Below the pieces are notes generated by a model, which did no database searches, was not told where the DNA came from, and worked only from the letters and a program-made list of their open reading frames with translations. Shown piece by piece: positions 27,307 to 35,795 of a DNA stretch of 64,000 nucleotides. The translations under genes and the position numbers were made by a program. The DNA comes from Oceanobacillus sp. FSL K6-2867 (GTDB lineage: Bacteria > Bacillota > Bacilli > Bacillales > Amphibacillaceae): contig NZ_CP150144.1 of assembly GCF_037963145.1 (NCBI RefSeq), positions 3,720,001 to 3,784,000 of the forward strand, written 5' to 3'. Position 1 is the first letter of the stretch. Every line of letters starts with the position of its first letter.

Positions 27307-28219
27307 TTGTATTCTCTCCAATCAAATCAAAGAATTTATCCTCTAGCGATGCTTTTGTAATGCTTACTTGATACACAGATATATCATGCTTTACAAACAT
27401 TTTAATAGCTTCCGGAATTTTCTCCTTTTCAAGTTGGAAGTGAATATTTTTGCCTTCCAGGACTGCTTGAATTTCAATCTCTGTTTTTAACAGCTCCATT
27501 GCTTTTTCGCCTGGAGATACTTCAATTTCAACTTGCATTAAATTATCTGCTGCCACATTTTCATGTACCTGTTGAGTGGCAACAAGTTCTCCGTTTTTAA
27601 TAATGCCAATTCTGTCACACATCAACTCAATTTCTGATAACAAATGACTGGAAATAATAACTGCAACGTTATTCTCTTCTGCCAATTTTCGAATGTACCT
27701 GCGAATTTCACGAATCCCTGCCGGATCCAGTCCATTTGTAGGTTCGTCTAATATTAAAATCGACGGTTTATGTAAAAGAGCTTGTGCAATACCTAAACGT
27801 TGGCGCATCCCTAAGGAATATCTGCCGACCTTTTCTTTCATTGCCTTTTCGAGCCCGACAATTTCTACGACCTCTTTGATCCGTTCCTTAGTTATGCCGG
27901 GGATCATACGAGCATAGTGAGCAAGATTTTGCTCACCTGTCATAAAAGGATACATTTCAGGGTTTTCAACAATAGCGCCAACCTCACGCACGGCTTTCTT
28001 ATAGTTGGTTTTAATACTATTTCCTAAAATGCGGACATCGCCATCTGTCAGCTTCATCAACCCAACCATCATTCGAATGGTCGTCGTTTTACCTGCACCA
28101 TTAGGACCGATAAAGCCAAATACTTCCCCTTTTTGGATTGTGAAGGACAGACCTTTAATGATCTCCTTCTTGCCAATCGTTTTCCGTACATCAATTAATT
28201 CCATTGCTGCTTTTGACAT
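27299..28219 (-). CDS. ABC transporter ATP-binding protein (BcrA-like)
   Basis: 306 residues. Walker A GPNGAGKTTT (about 38-47), signature YSLGMRQRLGIAQAL, Walker B ILILDEPTNGLDPAG and the H-loop ISSHLLSEIE are all intact. The C-terminal 80 residues are the regulatory tail of the bacitracin-type DrrA/BcrA group. It overlaps the permease gene and forms a two-gene operon. No adjacent two-component system is present, unlike many bacitracin-resistance modules. Confidence 0.92.
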   Translation of the reverse strand: MSKAAMELIDVRKTIGKKEIIKGLSFTIQKGEVFGFIGPNGAGKTTTIRMMVGLMKLTDGDVRILGNSIKTNYKKAVREVGAIVENPEMYPFMTGEQNLAHYARMIPGITKERIKEVVEIVGLEKAMKEKVGRYSLGMRQRLGIAQALLHKPSILILDEPTNGLDPAGIREIRRYIRKLAEENNVAVIISSHLLSEIELMCDRIGIIKNGELVATQQVHENVAADNLMQVEIEVSPGEKAMELLKTEIEIQAVLEGKNIHFQLEKEKIPEAIKMFVKHDISVYQVSITKASLEDKFFDLIGENTIE

Positions 28220-28430
28220 TGATTGATACCTCTTTTCATAGTTCTTGATAGTTTGTACGTTGAAGGAAGAATGGAAGTTTCATATTTTGGAAAAATTTAT
28301 AGAAAAATTCAAGTTAATTGTGGTAATGTTGTTTACGGAGACGATTGTAAGAACATTTATAAAATTTATGTTATTTAATCTCTCAGTAATTGCTAAGCTC
28401 ATCTCCTAAAACAAAGAGAGGACTATTTGT

Positions 28431-29438
28431 ATGAAAAATAAACTTATGGAATTACAAAGTCAAAATAATTATTCTGGAACCATCATTGTTCAAGATACAA
28501 AGGGAATGGATATAGCGCTTAGTTCAGGATATGCCAATCGGTCAGATGCACTGGAAAATAAACAAAATACGAGATATGGTATTGCCTCAGGCTGCAAGCT
28601 TTTTACAGGAATTGCAATTTGTCAACTTGTGCAATCTGGCGCATTAAGCTTTGAATCAAAATTGAAAAACGTAATCGATGTGAATTTTCCTCTTTGGGAT
28701 GACTCCATAACAGTTCATCATCTACTGACACATACATCCGGTATCCCAGACTATTTTGATGAGGAAGTTATGGATGATTTTGAGGAATTGTGGAAGGAAA
28801 TTCCCATGTATACGTTGCGTCGCCTAATAGATTTCTTGCCATTAATTCAAAACAAGCCGATGAAAGGAAAACCAGGGGAAAGCTTTCATTACAATAATGC
28901 TGGTTATATATTACTTGGTCTTATAGTTGAAGAAGTGAGTGGACGGGAATTTACGAGCTATGTACAAAAACATATTTTTCAACGCGCTGGCATGTCGGAT
29001 TCCGGTTATTTTCCCTTGGATGCACTTCCATCAAGAACTGCGTTTGGTTATATCGATGACAGGCATGGTTCGTGGCGCACCAATCTATATTCACTACCGA
29101 TTCGTGGAGGATCAGATGGAGGAGCTTTTGTAACAGCACCGGATATGAGTAAATGCTGGCATGCGTTGCTTCATCATGAATTGCTGAATGAAACGTTTAC
29201 GAAAAAACTGCTGACGCCATTTGTACATGAAGAAGGAAGTACGTATTATGGTTATGGTGTATGGATTGAAAAAAATACTAAAGGAGTTATAAAATATCAC
29301 CTCATGGGTTTCGACCCAGGAGTTAATTTTCACTCGGCGTATTATCCGAATCAGGAAATCACATTTACTGCGTGTTCAAATGTCTCATCTGGAGCGTATG
29401 AAATGATGAAATTACTTGAGAACTTTATTAATAATTGA
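28431..29438 (+). CDS. Serine hydrolase of the class C beta-lactamase fold
   Basis: 335 residues, no signal peptide, so cytoplasmic. SxxK is Ser53-Gly-Cys-Lys56 (ASGCKLFTG), and the YxN motif is Tyr154-Asn156 (HYNNAGY). LLTHTSGIPDY is the usual HTSG block. Family members are esterases, D-aminopeptidases or amidases rather than true beta-lactamases. Ribosome site agagagga. Monocistronic. Confidence 0.87.
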   Translation: MKNKLMELQSQNNYSGTIIVQDTKGMDIALSSGYANRSDALENKQNTRYGIASGCKLFTGIAICQLVQSGALSFESKLKNVIDVNFPLWDDSITVHHLLTHTSGIPDYFDEEVMDDFEELWKEIPMYTLRRLIDFLPLIQNKPMKGKPGESFHYNNAGYILLGLIVEEVSGREFTSYVQKHIFQRAGMSDSGYFPLDALPSRTAFGYIDDRHGSWRTNLYSLPIRGGSDGGAFVTAPDMSKCWHALLHHELLNETFTKKLLTPFVHEEGSTYYGYGVWIEKNTKGVIKYHLMGFDPGVNFHSAYYPNQEITFTACSNVSSGAYEMMKLLENFINN

Positions 29439-29488
29439 AAATGGAAGCTTCAAAAAAATGCACATCTTCAAAAGCACAGAAATAAAAC

Positions 29489-29520
29489 AAGTTGAGCTGT
29501 TAATAAGCTCAACTTGCTTT
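29489..29520. terminator. Terminator between the hydrolase and the CsxC-like gene
   Basis: caagttgagct / agctcaacttg 11-bp stem with a 6-nt loop, then gctttc. Placed between convergent genes. Confidence 0.75.
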
Positions 29521-29571
29521 CATCCATAATTTAAGAGATTAACAAATCATTCATATCGATTTAAATACTGT

Positions 29572-30384
29572 TTAGCACTCTTCTTCAGGTCGTCTAGCAG
29601 CTCCGCCATTTCCATTAAGTGGAATTTGTTGAGTTTGCAGTACTTTTAAAGTAAGATCTGTAACGATTTTTTCACGTAATGTGCTGAAGCTGTCGCTATG
29701 AGAGCATTTGCTCTTATGCGAATCAAAAGAATGAGGAGAAAAGTCAAGCTCAAAGAATTCCGCGCTAATAAGTTCACAGAATGGCTGTTCATTATAAATA
29801 ACAGCATTTTGGAAGTAGTATTTATCCAAACGAGGAGATTCTCCATGTTTAGGATCAAGAAATTGAGCTCTTCTTTGCTCTCCAAAACCGAAAATCGGTA
29901 AATTCATAAGATCACCAGTTAAATCTGCAAAACCAGAAAATGGAACTTTTGCTGTTAAAGTGCGTAGTGCGCTATTACAGCCTTTTGGTGCATACTCGAT
30001 GTTTTTACGAATATACCCTTCTACGAATAACTTAGCACCTTCAGAAGTGAAAAATCCAGAGTCATCTATTTCTGTAAATGGTCCAACAGGAACGAGTTTA
30101 CATTGTGTCAAGAAAACATCTTTTAATACTCTTTTAATCTCACATGCTGGCGGATCAAGCGGAATGTCAGCCTCCACTACGACTTGAAGAGTTGTTTCAG
30201 CTAAAACAAGCGGGACTTTAATAAATGCACCAGTCAGATCTGGATTAACGACAGGGGTAGCTGGAGTATCTGGAAGCTGCACCTCTGTACGTGATTTTAC
30301 ATCACAATTTACTTTAGTTGGACTTGGATCTTTCTGTACAGCATTTTTAGTAAAATAGTTTTGTCTTTGACCATAGCCTACCAT
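29572..30384 (-). CDS. CsxC-like exosporium/spore surface protein
   Basis: 270 residues. The N-terminal module (about 50-132) has the pattern of CsxC/BC_2639-type proteins: KVPLVLAETTLQVVVEADI, then CEIKRVLKDVFLTQCKLVPV and FVEGYIRKNIEYAP. A second module (about 140-225) contains KVPFSGFADLTG and IYNEQPFCELISAEFFELD; a short third module (about 236-262) is REKIVTDLTLKVLQTQQIPL. Eight or so Cys residues are available for crosslinking, including the extreme C terminus. CsxC was described as an exosporium protein in Clostridium sporogenes. The ribosome site ataggaggaa is strong. A divergent copy follows immediately upstream. Confidence 0.75.
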   Translation of the reverse strand: MVGYGQRQNYFTKNAVQKDPSPTKVNCDVKSRTEVQLPDTPATPVVNPDLTGAFIKVPLVLAETTLQVVVEADIPLDPPACEIKRVLKDVFLTQCKLVPVGPFTEIDDSGFFTSEGAKLFVEGYIRKNIEYAPKGCNSALRTLTAKVPFSGFADLTGDLMNLPIFGFGEQRRAQFLDPKHGESPRLDKYYFQNAVIYNEQPFCELISAEFFELDFSPHSFDSHKSKCSHSDSFSTLREKIVTDLTLKVLQTQQIPLNGNGGAARRPEEEC

Positions 30385-30521
30385 AATAAAAATTCCTCCT
30401 ATTTTTTAATCTAATAATCTATTAGCTTTACATTAATAAGATATTCGATTAATAAAGTTCTGATTAGACTTATAATAGGAGTCAATCGTGGATTTTTATA
30501 ACAAGCTGGAATTTTATTATT

Positions 30522-31373
30522 TTAGACTCTATGGAAATTATTAAGCTGAAATAACTGCAGCAATTGAATTGTTAAAGTTACCACTATTTTCTGATCAACC
30601 TGATAATATACATTCTTTAACCATTCACGCGGCGATTTCTTTTCCCAATTAATCGCAGGAAGATATTCCAATGATTCCTGAATAAATCCTTCAATAAATA
30701 ATATACCGTTTGAAGCTGTCCGTTTCGCTTGATCTGAAGATGGATTAAATTTAGAAGGTAAGAATTTACAATTTGTTAATATAACATCTGTAGAGGCTTC
30801 TAAAATCTTGATGACCCCTTTATCCATTAGCGTGTGTTCTTCTAATACAATTTCAATATCATACTCCCCGATTACAACAGGAATAAGAAACCTTGCATAA
30901 GGTAATGCAGTACTTAAAATATCGTCTCCATCAAGTGGGGTTGCTTGTTGTTTAAAAGGTTTCTTTATTTCTTGCTGGAAGTTGTTTTTTCCCTTAGATA
31001 CTTTAGAAGTCTCTTTGTTTAAATTCATCAATGCGTGAACGTTGGAAAAAACCAGTCTGCCATATGGTTGCTCATGATAATAAGTGGAAGTATTTAGTTG
31101 ATATGTCTCAAAATCAGGGCTCATACCTGTATGATCTTTGAAATTAAGTGAACGCTCAGATGTATGAACGAAAATTGGCTGCTGAAGAAAATCATCAATC
31201 CCTATATATGTTGAAAACGGAATTTTAATTTGTTTAACTTGATTACTTATAGATGTACTATGAACTGTTGAAATCGTGTTTTTGTAGGGATTTTTATGAT
31301 TAGATATCTCTACTGGTTTTGAATTGTTTGGCGGAGAAGGGGATGTAATCTTATAATTGTTTTTAAATTTCAT
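30522..31373 (-). CDS. CsxC-related protein with rearranged modules
   Basis: 283 residues from ATG 31373, 9 nt after gaggag. It shares three modules with its neighbour at 29572 but in a different order. QIKIPFSTYIGIDDFLQQPI to YYHEQPYGRLVFSNVHALM (about 65-140) matches the neighbour's second module. ARFLIPVVIGEYDIEIVLE to GILFIEGFIQESLEYLP (about 165-245) matches its first. DQKIVVTLTIQLLQLFQLN ends both. Order is B-A-C here and A-B-C there. It has few Cys, unlike the neighbour. Encoded upstream of the other copy, probably as a separate or linked spore-specific unit. Confidence 0.65.
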   Translation of the reverse strand: MKFKNNYKITSPSPPNNSKPVEISNHKNPYKNTISTVHSTSISNQVKQIKIPFSTYIGIDDFLQQPIFVHTSERSLNFKDHTGMSPDFETYQLNTSTYYHEQPYGRLVFSNVHALMNLNKETSKVSKGKNNFQQEIKKPFKQQATPLDGDDILSTALPYARFLIPVVIGEYDIEIVLEEHTLMDKGVIKILEASTDVILTNCKFLPSKFNPSSDQAKRTASNGILFIEGFIQESLEYLPAINWEKKSPREWLKNVYYQVDQKIVVTLTIQLLQLFQLNNFHRV

Positions 31374-31558
31374 TTTAAATTCACTCCTCAAGCAATACTG
31401 CTTACCTAATACTTATTTATGCAGATAATCAGCATTTGTCCCTTAATCTATAAATTTTAGCTCATTCAAATCGGGCTATATGTGATAGTAGAATCTGTGT
31501 CTGATATATAAAAGAAGATAAGTTCAGTCGGTTAAAATCTTCACTGTTTTTATACCCT

Positions 31559-31642
31559 ATGACTAATAAACCAGACAATCCAACCCCTGTAACAAAATGG
31601 GAAAATGAACTAGATTCTTGGTTAGTTTCTGCTGTTTTGTAA
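31559..31642 (+). other. Short ORF, possibly a gene fragment
   Basis: A 27-codon ORF (MTNKPDNPTPVTKWENELDS and seven more) that reads like protein but has no ribosome site. Could be a relic. Otherwise the 421-nt gap 31374-31794 holds only promoters for the flanking divergent genes. Confidence 0.2.
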
Positions 31643-31712
31643 ATGGTGGAAATAGAATGAAAAACGATGTCAATTAATCAATACCTCAATATCTAACGGT
31701 AAGTGAACCATA

Positions 31713-31739
31713 ATATTTTCCTAGTCTGCAGCATATGTT
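31713..31739 (+). promoter_or_regulatory. Possible SigE-type promoter of the first paired module
   Basis: ATATT at 31713 followed after 14 nt by CATATGTT at 31732. SigE promoters have ATATT-N14-CATACA-T; the -35 and spacing fit, the -10 only partly. Lies 55 nt before the gene. Confidence 0.35.
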
Positions 31740-31794
31740 TAAGAGACAAGTCATATTTCTACGTTCGGTACAAACAAAAGGGAGGATTGTTGTT

Positions 31795-32331
31795 ATGGTT
31801 TCGAATATGGATTTAAAAAATAGGCTTTCACAGCTGGAAGCAGAATTAGGACAAACTCAGAATTATATAAAAGAAAAGCTGAAAAATCTAAATAAATCAA
31901 GCTTCAAAGGTGGGGCATTCTGTTATTTTAATCAAACTATCGTATTGGATTATGAACAGTATTCCACACATCAAATAACTGGCGATTTTCATGTTAAAAA
32001 TATGTCAGCAACCACATTGGCATCTCCAATAATACTTCTTAAAATTACTACAGAGGATGAATTCAAATTTACAGGAAATTATAAATTACCTCAGTCAAGC
32101 CAGCATAATTTTGAATGGGAGCGCATTGAGATGGGGAATTTTGATCCGGATACCAATTTCTTTTTAAAACCTGTTCAAGCAGATGAGATTCCCCCGAATG
32201 AGCAATTAACATTCCAGGAATTTCAAATTATCATCCCGTTTGGCAGTACGATCCGTGTTGATGGTTTCGTTTATTTTGAAGGGAAACAAGATGGTATGGC
32301 TGCGATTAATTCTATAAATATTGCAGGTTAA
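31795..32331 (+). CDS. Spore-locus protein, paralogue of the gene at 54951
   Basis: 178 residues from ATG 31795 behind agggagg. N-terminal 30 residues are coiled coil; the remainder is beta-rich. Shared with the protein at 54951: a GDFHVKN / GSFHILN strand, SP-I-LK, a WERI box, the LKPV-----NP-E-L-F--FQ core and a C-terminal INS-N-INI-G end. It is followed by a small acidic protein, as is its paralogue. I do not recognise a described family. The position beside CsxC-like genes and the glycan cluster points to a spore-surface structural or attachment role (inference). Confidence 0.7.
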   Translation: MVSNMDLKNRLSQLEAELGQTQNYIKEKLKNLNKSSFKGGAFCYFNQTIVLDYEQYSTHQITGDFHVKNMSATTLASPIILLKITTEDEFKFTGNYKLPQSSQHNFEWERIEMGNFDPDTNFFLKPVQADEIPPNEQLTFQEFQIIIPFGSTIRVDGFVYFEGKQDGMAAINSINIAG

Positions 32332-32349
32332 AGAAGGGGGGCGTTGTCA

Positions 32350-32718
32350 ATGAATAATAAAATAAAGGAACTATTAGAGCTTTCGGTCATTAAGATTCTT
32401 GAAGAAGATCTGGAAAACAGCCCATCTGTAATATCCAGTGTAGATGGCAAAACAATTGTTACAATGAAACAGAACAGCACGATTTCTCTTTTGCTTTATC
32501 TGCATTTAATCAGTATGGATAATACGAATTCTCCAAAAGAGGAAAATGACAAGGATGACGAAACGAAGGCTATGGACGAAACCATATCAGATGTAGAAAA
32601 TAAAGATATTAATAAGGAAGAAACAGAAGAAGTATTGCAATCAATAAATAGTTTGCAGGAAAAAAATAATCATTTTTATCAGGAATTACGTGATTTTTTT
32701 TCTGATAAAACGTCATAA
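32350..32718 (+). CDS. Small acidic protein, partner of the preceding gene
   Basis: 122 residues. Residues 1-60 are helical/hydrophobic with a TISLLLYLHLISMD stretch; residues about 60-100 are strongly acidic (Asp/Glu-rich) and the C terminus is a short helix. It resembles the 101-residue protein at 55513 in layout: a leucine-rich block, an acidic linker, a C-terminal SIN-LQEKN-HFYQEL versus LDLIMEDNQRAFEEL helix. ATG 32350 is used after aaggggggc. Function unknown; probable complex partner of the product encoded 18 nt upstream. Confidence 0.65.
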   Translation: MNNKIKELLELSVIKILEEDLENSPSVISSVDGKTIVTMKQNSTISLLLYLHLISMDNTNSPKEENDKDDETKAMDETISDVENKDINKEETEEVLQSINSLQEKNNHFYQELRDFFSDKTS

Positions 32719-32731
32719 TAGATCGACATCT

Positions 32732-32770
32732 ACTGCTCAAAAGGTCATTGACCTAAAGGGGCAGTTTTTT
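32732..32770 (+). terminator. Terminator after the first paired module
   Basis: actgc / gcagt outer stem and aggtca / tgacct inner stem, then six T. Confidence 0.7.
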
Positions 32771-32968
32771 ATTGGAACTAATCTTTCAACAACATCTAAT
32801 ATTTTATAAATCAGACATTTGCACGGACAATAAGTTTTCATCCCGTAAATTGTGTTAGAGCAAGTGCAGGGATAAGTAAGCGGTATTGAAAAAACAGTCC
32901 TTGCATTTAGCCAGATAAAACTTTATAGGAAACTTTCTTCCTTCCTAACTTGAAGATAATTCCCCCGC

Positions 32969-32996
32969 GAAGCTAAGTTGATTAGCTTCTTTTTTT
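32969..32996 (+). terminator. Terminator-like hairpin upstream of pseB
   Basis: gaagcta / tagcttc stem followed by seven T, 150 nt before the first glycan gene. No gene lies between it and the terminator at 32732, so it might be a leader attenuator for the cluster. Confidence 0.55.
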
Positions 32997-33147
32997 ATGT
33001 CTGCGATGCATCTGTCTATTTATTAGAAAATAGCCATTCATAGGTTAGCGTCTTTAACTGTTCGTTCATATCTGAATATATATATTATCACTGTACGAGT
33101 ATTATTTTACAATATCATAGGCTTCCAAGTTGAAGGAGAGGTTTTAG

Positions 33148-34146
33148 GTGTATTTTAATGACAAAAAAATATTAGTTATCGGGGGTACTGGTACAATTGG
33201 CAAAAGTATCGTGCAATCGATTATGAAAGAGAATCCAAAATATATAAAAATATTTAGCAGAGATGAATTTAAGCAGCACAAACTTCGTTATGAGCTAGAT
33301 AATAATGAAAAATTACGTTATGTAATCGGGGATATTCGTGATTACGATAGCTTATTTGCAGCTATGCATGATATTGATTACGTATTGCATTTAGCGGCGA
33401 TGAAGCACGTTGATTTGTGTGAATTCAATCCATATGAAGCTATTAAAACAAATGTTCACGGCACGAATAATGTAATAAAAGCTGCCATATTACAAAATGT
33501 AAAAAAAGTAGTATTTACTAGTTCAGATAAAGCAATATCTCCTACTAATACGTATGGTGCAACGAAACTTATTGCAGAACGGTTAATTTCTTCAACTGAA
33601 TATAATAAGACCCAAAAACAAACCATTTTTGCAAGTGTCCGATTTGGCAATGTAATGGGATCAAGAGGTTCTGTAATACCTCTGTTCAAAGAACGAATCC
33701 TTAAAGACAAAAAAATCACAGTTACTGATAAAAACATGACGCGATTTATGATGTCATTGAATCAAGCCACAGAGTTGACAATAAAGGCATTGAAAGAAGC
33801 TAAAGGTGGAGAGGTTTTTGTATTAAAAATGCCTGTTATCAAACTAGGGGATTTAGCAAATATCTTAATAGAAGAAACATGCAAAAAGAATGGAATGAAA
33901 ACAGATGATATTCATGTCGAAGTGATAGGGTTAAGACCAGGAGAAAAAATGTATGAAGAATTGATGACCTATGATGAATCCAGTGAAGCATGGGAATTAA
34001 AGGATATGTATATTATTCCAGGTACAGAGGATGTCAGATACCATAATGCGAAAAAGTGTAATCATGGGACATATAGTTCTATGAAGCAACCCCCTATAAA
34101 TGTTAATGCGTTACGTGAGTTGCTGAAGGAAGAAAAGCTAATTTAA
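33148..34146 (+). CDS. pseB: UDP-GlcNAc 4,6-dehydratase (inverting), PseB-like
   Basis: 332-residue extended SDR of the FlaA1/PseB group, which turns UDP-GlcNAc into the 4-keto-6-deoxy-L-arabino sugar, the first step to pseudaminic acid. Nucleotide-binding GGTGTIGKSIVQ at the N terminus; catalytic Asp-Lys in TSSDKAISPTNTYGATK together with Tyr; RFGNVMGSRGSVIPLF; LRPGEKMYEEL. Start is GTG 33148 with gaaggagagg in front. The genes for the remaining Pse steps lie 13 kb downstream. A FnlA/CapD-type epimerising dehydratase is the alternative; the complete Pse set supports PseB. Confidence 0.9.
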   Translation: MYFNDKKILVIGGTGTIGKSIVQSIMKENPKYIKIFSRDEFKQHKLRYELDNNEKLRYVIGDIRDYDSLFAAMHDIDYVLHLAAMKHVDLCEFNPYEAIKTNVHGTNNVIKAAILQNVKKVVFTSSDKAISPTNTYGATKLIAERLISSTEYNKTQKQTIFASVRFGNVMGSRGSVIPLFKERILKDKKITVTDKNMTRFMMSLNQATELTIKALKEAKGGEVFVLKMPVIKLGDLANILIEETCKKNGMKTDDIHVEVIGLRPGEKMYEELMTYDESSEAWELKDMYIIPGTEDVRYHNAKKCNHGTYSSMKQPPINVNALRELLKEEKLI

Positions 34147-34174
34147 AAAACAGCAAAGGAGGTTAGGTGTTTCT

Positions 34175-35725
34175 ATGGATACTTTTGTAAGAAATTATTG
34201 GTCTTTATACCTTGATTATCTAAGAGATTTTGAAAAGCTGAATTATAAAGGATTTTCATTACCGTATTTATGTCATTTGCCTAGCTTTATTATAAACAGA
34301 GAGCCAATTTGGGGAGAACTGCATGATGTTAAGTTTGCTAAAAAGTTAAAAAATCACATTAAAAATCAAAGTGAATTCCAAGAGGCATTTAATAAGTTTG
34401 TTCTCTCACATAAGAAAAAAGCTGCAGTTAAAAATAAGCAAGGAAAAGTAGTAATACATGTTGACAAATTGCTCCGTTTTCCACCAGAAACAGTTACCGA
34501 TTATTTTGATCCTTCGAATACAATTCAATTATTTACAGCAGGAAAAAGTAAGGGGAAAAAGGCTAAGCCTCCAATCGTTAGCAAGACTGAAGGAAATAAA
34601 ACTGGACCAACTAAAACTAAGAAGAAGAAAAAGGCCGTATCTCTATCAAACACCATTATTATAAAAAAAGAAAATGTAAAGAGGAAGTATGTTGGAAGAC
34701 CAAACAAAATAATGAATAAGTTACCTATTTATTACTTTAATAATTACGCAAAGAATACAGATAAAGAAGTCTCACGGGTTCAAAATCAGGCAAAAGCTAT
34801 GTTTAAAGCTTATAAAGGTCACCACCTCTACAAGAATAATCAATTTCAAGAATGGTTGCTAAATAATATAGCCTCAGTTATTAATCAGATTGATATGTCA
34901 ATAAATTTTCTAGATGCTGTTTCGGTCTCTTGTATAGTAGTATCAACAACGCATAGTTATAAAAGTCGGATATTAGCTCTAGTTGCAGCAAGAAAAGGAA
35001 TACCTACTATTTGTATGCAGCATGGAATTATTTCAAGTGGACTTGGTTATATACCGAAAATTGCTACAGTCGATGCTGTATATGGTAACTTTGAAAAAGA
35101 CTGGTTTAACAAAATAGGCGCTCCTGATAACTCAATTGAAATTATTGGTCACCCCAGATTTGATCAGGTATATAAACGTTCTGTTATTACTCGGGATAAG
35201 TTCAATCGAACACTAGGATTAAATCCAAATAGACAAACATTAATGATTGTAGTCAGGGGAGACAAAGATAATAACAGTTGGCGATCATTAATTAAAACAA
35301 TTTCCAAAAAAGTTAATCTTAATATTGTAATTAAGAACTATCCAAGTAAAAAACCTCATGCTTTAACAAAAGAATTCCCATTCGTTTATTCAACGCAAGG
35401 TTACAATATTTATGACATATTTCCAAATGTTGATGCTGTAGTTGCTTATTCTTCTACGGTAGGTTTGGAAGCAATGTTAGCAAAGAAACCAGTATTTATT
35501 TTGGAGGAGACCTTCGTGGGTTATACAGGATATTATACAGCTCTTGGCAATCTGGTTCAGTCTGATGCACGAAAATTGGGAGAAGAAATAAAGAAATATT
35601 TTACAGATCCTCAGTCAAGAAGCTACGCAGAGAATAAAAGAAAAAGGTTCTTGCGATACGCATACCCGAGTTCCACTAAGTCAGGGGAAAGGTTGAAAAA
35701 CTTGATTAAAAGGCTGACAAGTTAA
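34175..35725 (+). CDS. SpsB-like glycosyltransferase paralogue 1
   Basis: 516 residues. Like its three paralogues in this cluster it starts NYWSLYLDYL and has a GT-B-like C-terminal half: VSCIVVSTTHSYKSRILALV, TICMQHGII, EIIGHPRFDQ and AYSSTVGLEAMLAKKPVF, the nucleotide-binding pattern of capsule/glycerophosphate transferases. B. subtilis SpsB (about 474 residues, spore coat polysaccharide) is the probable namesake. This copy alone carries a 50-residue Lys/Thr-rich insertion (about 127-178). 28 nt after pseB, same operon. Donor and acceptor unknown. Confidence 0.75.
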   Translation: MDTFVRNYWSLYLDYLRDFEKLNYKGFSLPYLCHLPSFIINREPIWGELHDVKFAKKLKNHIKNQSEFQEAFNKFVLSHKKKAAVKNKQGKVVIHVDKLLRFPPETVTDYFDPSNTIQLFTAGKSKGKKAKPPIVSKTEGNKTGPTKTKKKKKAVSLSNTIIIKKENVKRKYVGRPNKIMNKLPIYYFNNYAKNTDKEVSRVQNQAKAMFKAYKGHHLYKNNQFQEWLLNNIASVINQIDMSINFLDAVSVSCIVVSTTHSYKSRILALVAARKGIPTICMQHGIISSGLGYIPKIATVDAVYGNFEKDWFNKIGAPDNSIEIIGHPRFDQVYKRSVITRDKFNRTLGLNPNRQTLMIVVRGDKDNNSWRSLIKTISKKVNLNIVIKNYPSKKPHALTKEFPFVYSTQGYNIYDIFPNVDAVVAYSSTVGLEAMLAKKPVFILEETFVGYTGYYTALGNLVQSDARKLGEEIKKYFTDPQSRSYAENKRKRFLRYAYPSSTKSGERLKNLIKRLTS

Positions 35726-35795
35726 AAAAAGACCTATACTTTCAATATCTAACTTGGTGACTTCCAACAGTCTAGGAATATAAAGGAGTAATCAA

